From NCBI GenBank assembly GCA_023128635.1, contig JAGMDP010000168.1, positions 1 through 13,014 on the forward strand: a stretch of DNA of 13,014 nucleotides, read 5' to 3'. The DNA is from Candidatus Heimdallarchaeota archaeon. GTDB lineage: Archaea; Asgardarchaeota; Heimdallarchaeia; JABLTI01. Made by a program: the position numbers and the translations under genes. Under the pieces are notes generated by a model. The model did no database searches. It was not told the origin of the DNA and saw nothing but the letters and a program-made list of their open reading frames with translations. This document shows, piece after piece, positions 12,158-13,014 of the stretch (position 1 is its first letter; each line of letters opens with the position of its first letter).

Positions 12158-13014
12158 TTAGTCCGAAAGTACTTTTTGCAAGAACTTCCCTGTGTAGGAA
12201 TCCTTACACTTAACGATGTCTTGAACGGTTCCTTCTGCTATGACATAACCACCTTCAGCCCCGCCTTCGGGACCAAGGTCAATAACCCAATCTGCAGACT
12301 TGATTACATCGAGATGATGCTCAATAACTATCACTGTGTTACCTGCATCCACAAGTTTGTTTATGGTCGTCAGTAGTTTTTTGATGTCTTCCATATGTAA
12401 ACCAACAGTTGGTTCGTCCATGATGTAGAGGTTGTCTTTGAGTTTCTTTAGTTTGCCAAGTTCCTTCGCAAGTTTTACTCTCTGACTTTCACCGCCTGAG
12501 AGTGTAGGAGCTGGTTGTCCAACTTTGAGATATCCCAGACCAAGTTCCATCATTGTTTTAGTCTTATGATAAATTAGCCTAATATCTTTGAAGAATTCAT
12601 TAGTTTCTTCAATAGTCATCTCAAGGATATCACCGACACTCTTGTCTTTATACTTGATTTCAAGAACTTCTTCGTTGAATCGTTTTCCTTTACACACAGG
12701 ACATATAGATTGGATGTTTGGCATATATTGTAGCTCGATTCTTACCAATCCTTCGCCGTTACATTCAGAGCAACGACCTTCTGCAGCATTGTAGCTGAAT
12801 CTGCCGATTTTGTATCCTCTTTCAACAGATTCAGGTAAATCAGTATAGAGTCTTCTAATTTTATCAAAGAACCCTACAAAAGTGGCTGGTGTTGATCTTG
12901 AATGTCTACCTATTGGTGATTGATCAATAATTCTTACATCGACTACGTTTTCCATACCATCGATTCTCTCAAGTTTTCCTGGTTTGATTCTTGGATTACG
13001 CATATCATGAATTA
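12158..13014 (-). CDS. uvrA: UvrA, excinuclease ABC subunit A, C-terminal part (cut by window edge)
   Basis: The last 285 codons of uvrA are present; the frame continues past the right edge, so the ATG at 13003 is internal. Visible UvrA blocks are VRIIDQSPIGR before the insertion region, the zinc-binding CSECNGEG and CPVCKGKRF pairs (C-x2-C each), the ABC signature LSGGESQRVKLAKEL, Walker B LYIMDEPTVGLH and the switch histidine in VIEHHLDVI. UvrA dimers find bulky DNA lesions, load UvrB and start nucleotide excision repair; patchy distribution in archaea suggests ancient transfer from bacteria. No defect is visible in the part seen. The stop is followed at once by the ribosome binding site of the 45-residue ORF, so uvrA, that ORF and the nucleotidyltransferase-like gene are probably one transcript. 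Confidence 0.95.
   Translation of the reverse strand, partial: IHDMRNPRIKPGKLERIDGMENVVDVRIIDQSPIGRHSRSTPATFVGFFDKIRRLYTDLPESVERGYKIGRFSYNAAEGRCSECNGEGLVRIELQYMPNIQSICPVCKGKRFNEEVLEIKYKDKSVGDILEMTIEETNEFFKDIRLIYHKTKTMMELGLGYLKVGQPAPTLSGGESQRVKLAKELGKLKKLKDNLYIMDEPTVGLHMEDIKKLLTTINKLVDAGNTVIVIEHHLDVIKSADWVIDLGPEGGAEGGYVIAEGTVQDIVKCKDSYTGKFLQKVLSD

Noticed and set aside
12143..12376. Plus-strand 77-codon frame inside uvrA
   Set aside because: It is antisense to a strongly conserved part of uvrA (Walker B and switch region), with no ribosome binding site or family match.
1..13014. tRNA, rRNA, CRISPR arrays, insertion sequences or attachment sites
   Set aside because: I saw no cloverleaf-like gene, no regularly spaced repeats, no transposase and no terminal inverted repeats with target duplications.

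Overview
The window is AT-rich, densely packed DNA that I read as archaeal, probably from an Asgard archaeon (Heimdallarchaeia-like at a guess). Direct signs are TATA-like boxes about 23-28 bases upstream of several start codons, which implies leaderless transcripts. Other genes have strong GGAGGTGAT-type ribosome binding sites, often with non-ATG starts. Further support comes from a two-gene indolepyruvate:ferredoxin oxidoreductase (iorA/iorB) and two small membrane proteins with RING-like C-termini. The lineage is inference from gene content; no rRNA or tRNA gene was seen.

Layout. 1-1101 (minus): formamidase/acetamidase followed, with stop and start nearly touching, by a GNAT acetyltransferase cut by the window edge. 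1205-1963 (plus): a bacterial/plant-type acyl-ACP thioesterase on a divergent leaderless promoter, meeting iorB tail to tail. 1960-4505 (minus): iorA-iorB, coupled by an ATGA overlap, for aromatic 2-oxoacid oxidation. 4506-4906: a 401-base gene-free stretch with the iorA promoter, a perfect 10-base inverted repeat, repeated TGCTCTTTT words and a likely terminator. 4907-7419 (minus): a tight three-gene operon of an RlmN/Cfr-like radical SAM protein, an isochorismatase-fold cysteine hydrolase and a thioredoxin-reductase-like flavoprotein without redox cysteines. This looks like an uncharacterised modification or metabolic pathway. 7677-8567 (plus): a DegV/FakB-like lipid-binding protein.

8639-10128: two tandem paralogous membrane-hairpin proteins with a half-degenerate RING-like zinc domain (minus), and a divergent small cupin (plus). 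10139-13014 (minus): the C-terminal third of UvrA, a 45-residue ORF with a perfect ribosome binding site, and a large protein made of a duplicated nucleotidyltransferase / helical / winged-helix unit. Both catalytic centres of that protein look damaged, and it appears to start at a CTG codon 49 codons upstream of its first ATG.

The most unusual content is the paired membrane RING-like proteins, the uvrA / small ORF / duplicated pseudo-nucleotidyltransferase cluster, and the radical SAM / hydrolase / flavoprotein operon. No mobile elements, CRISPR arrays or RNA genes were found. All family assignments are from motif reading alone; no database search was possible.
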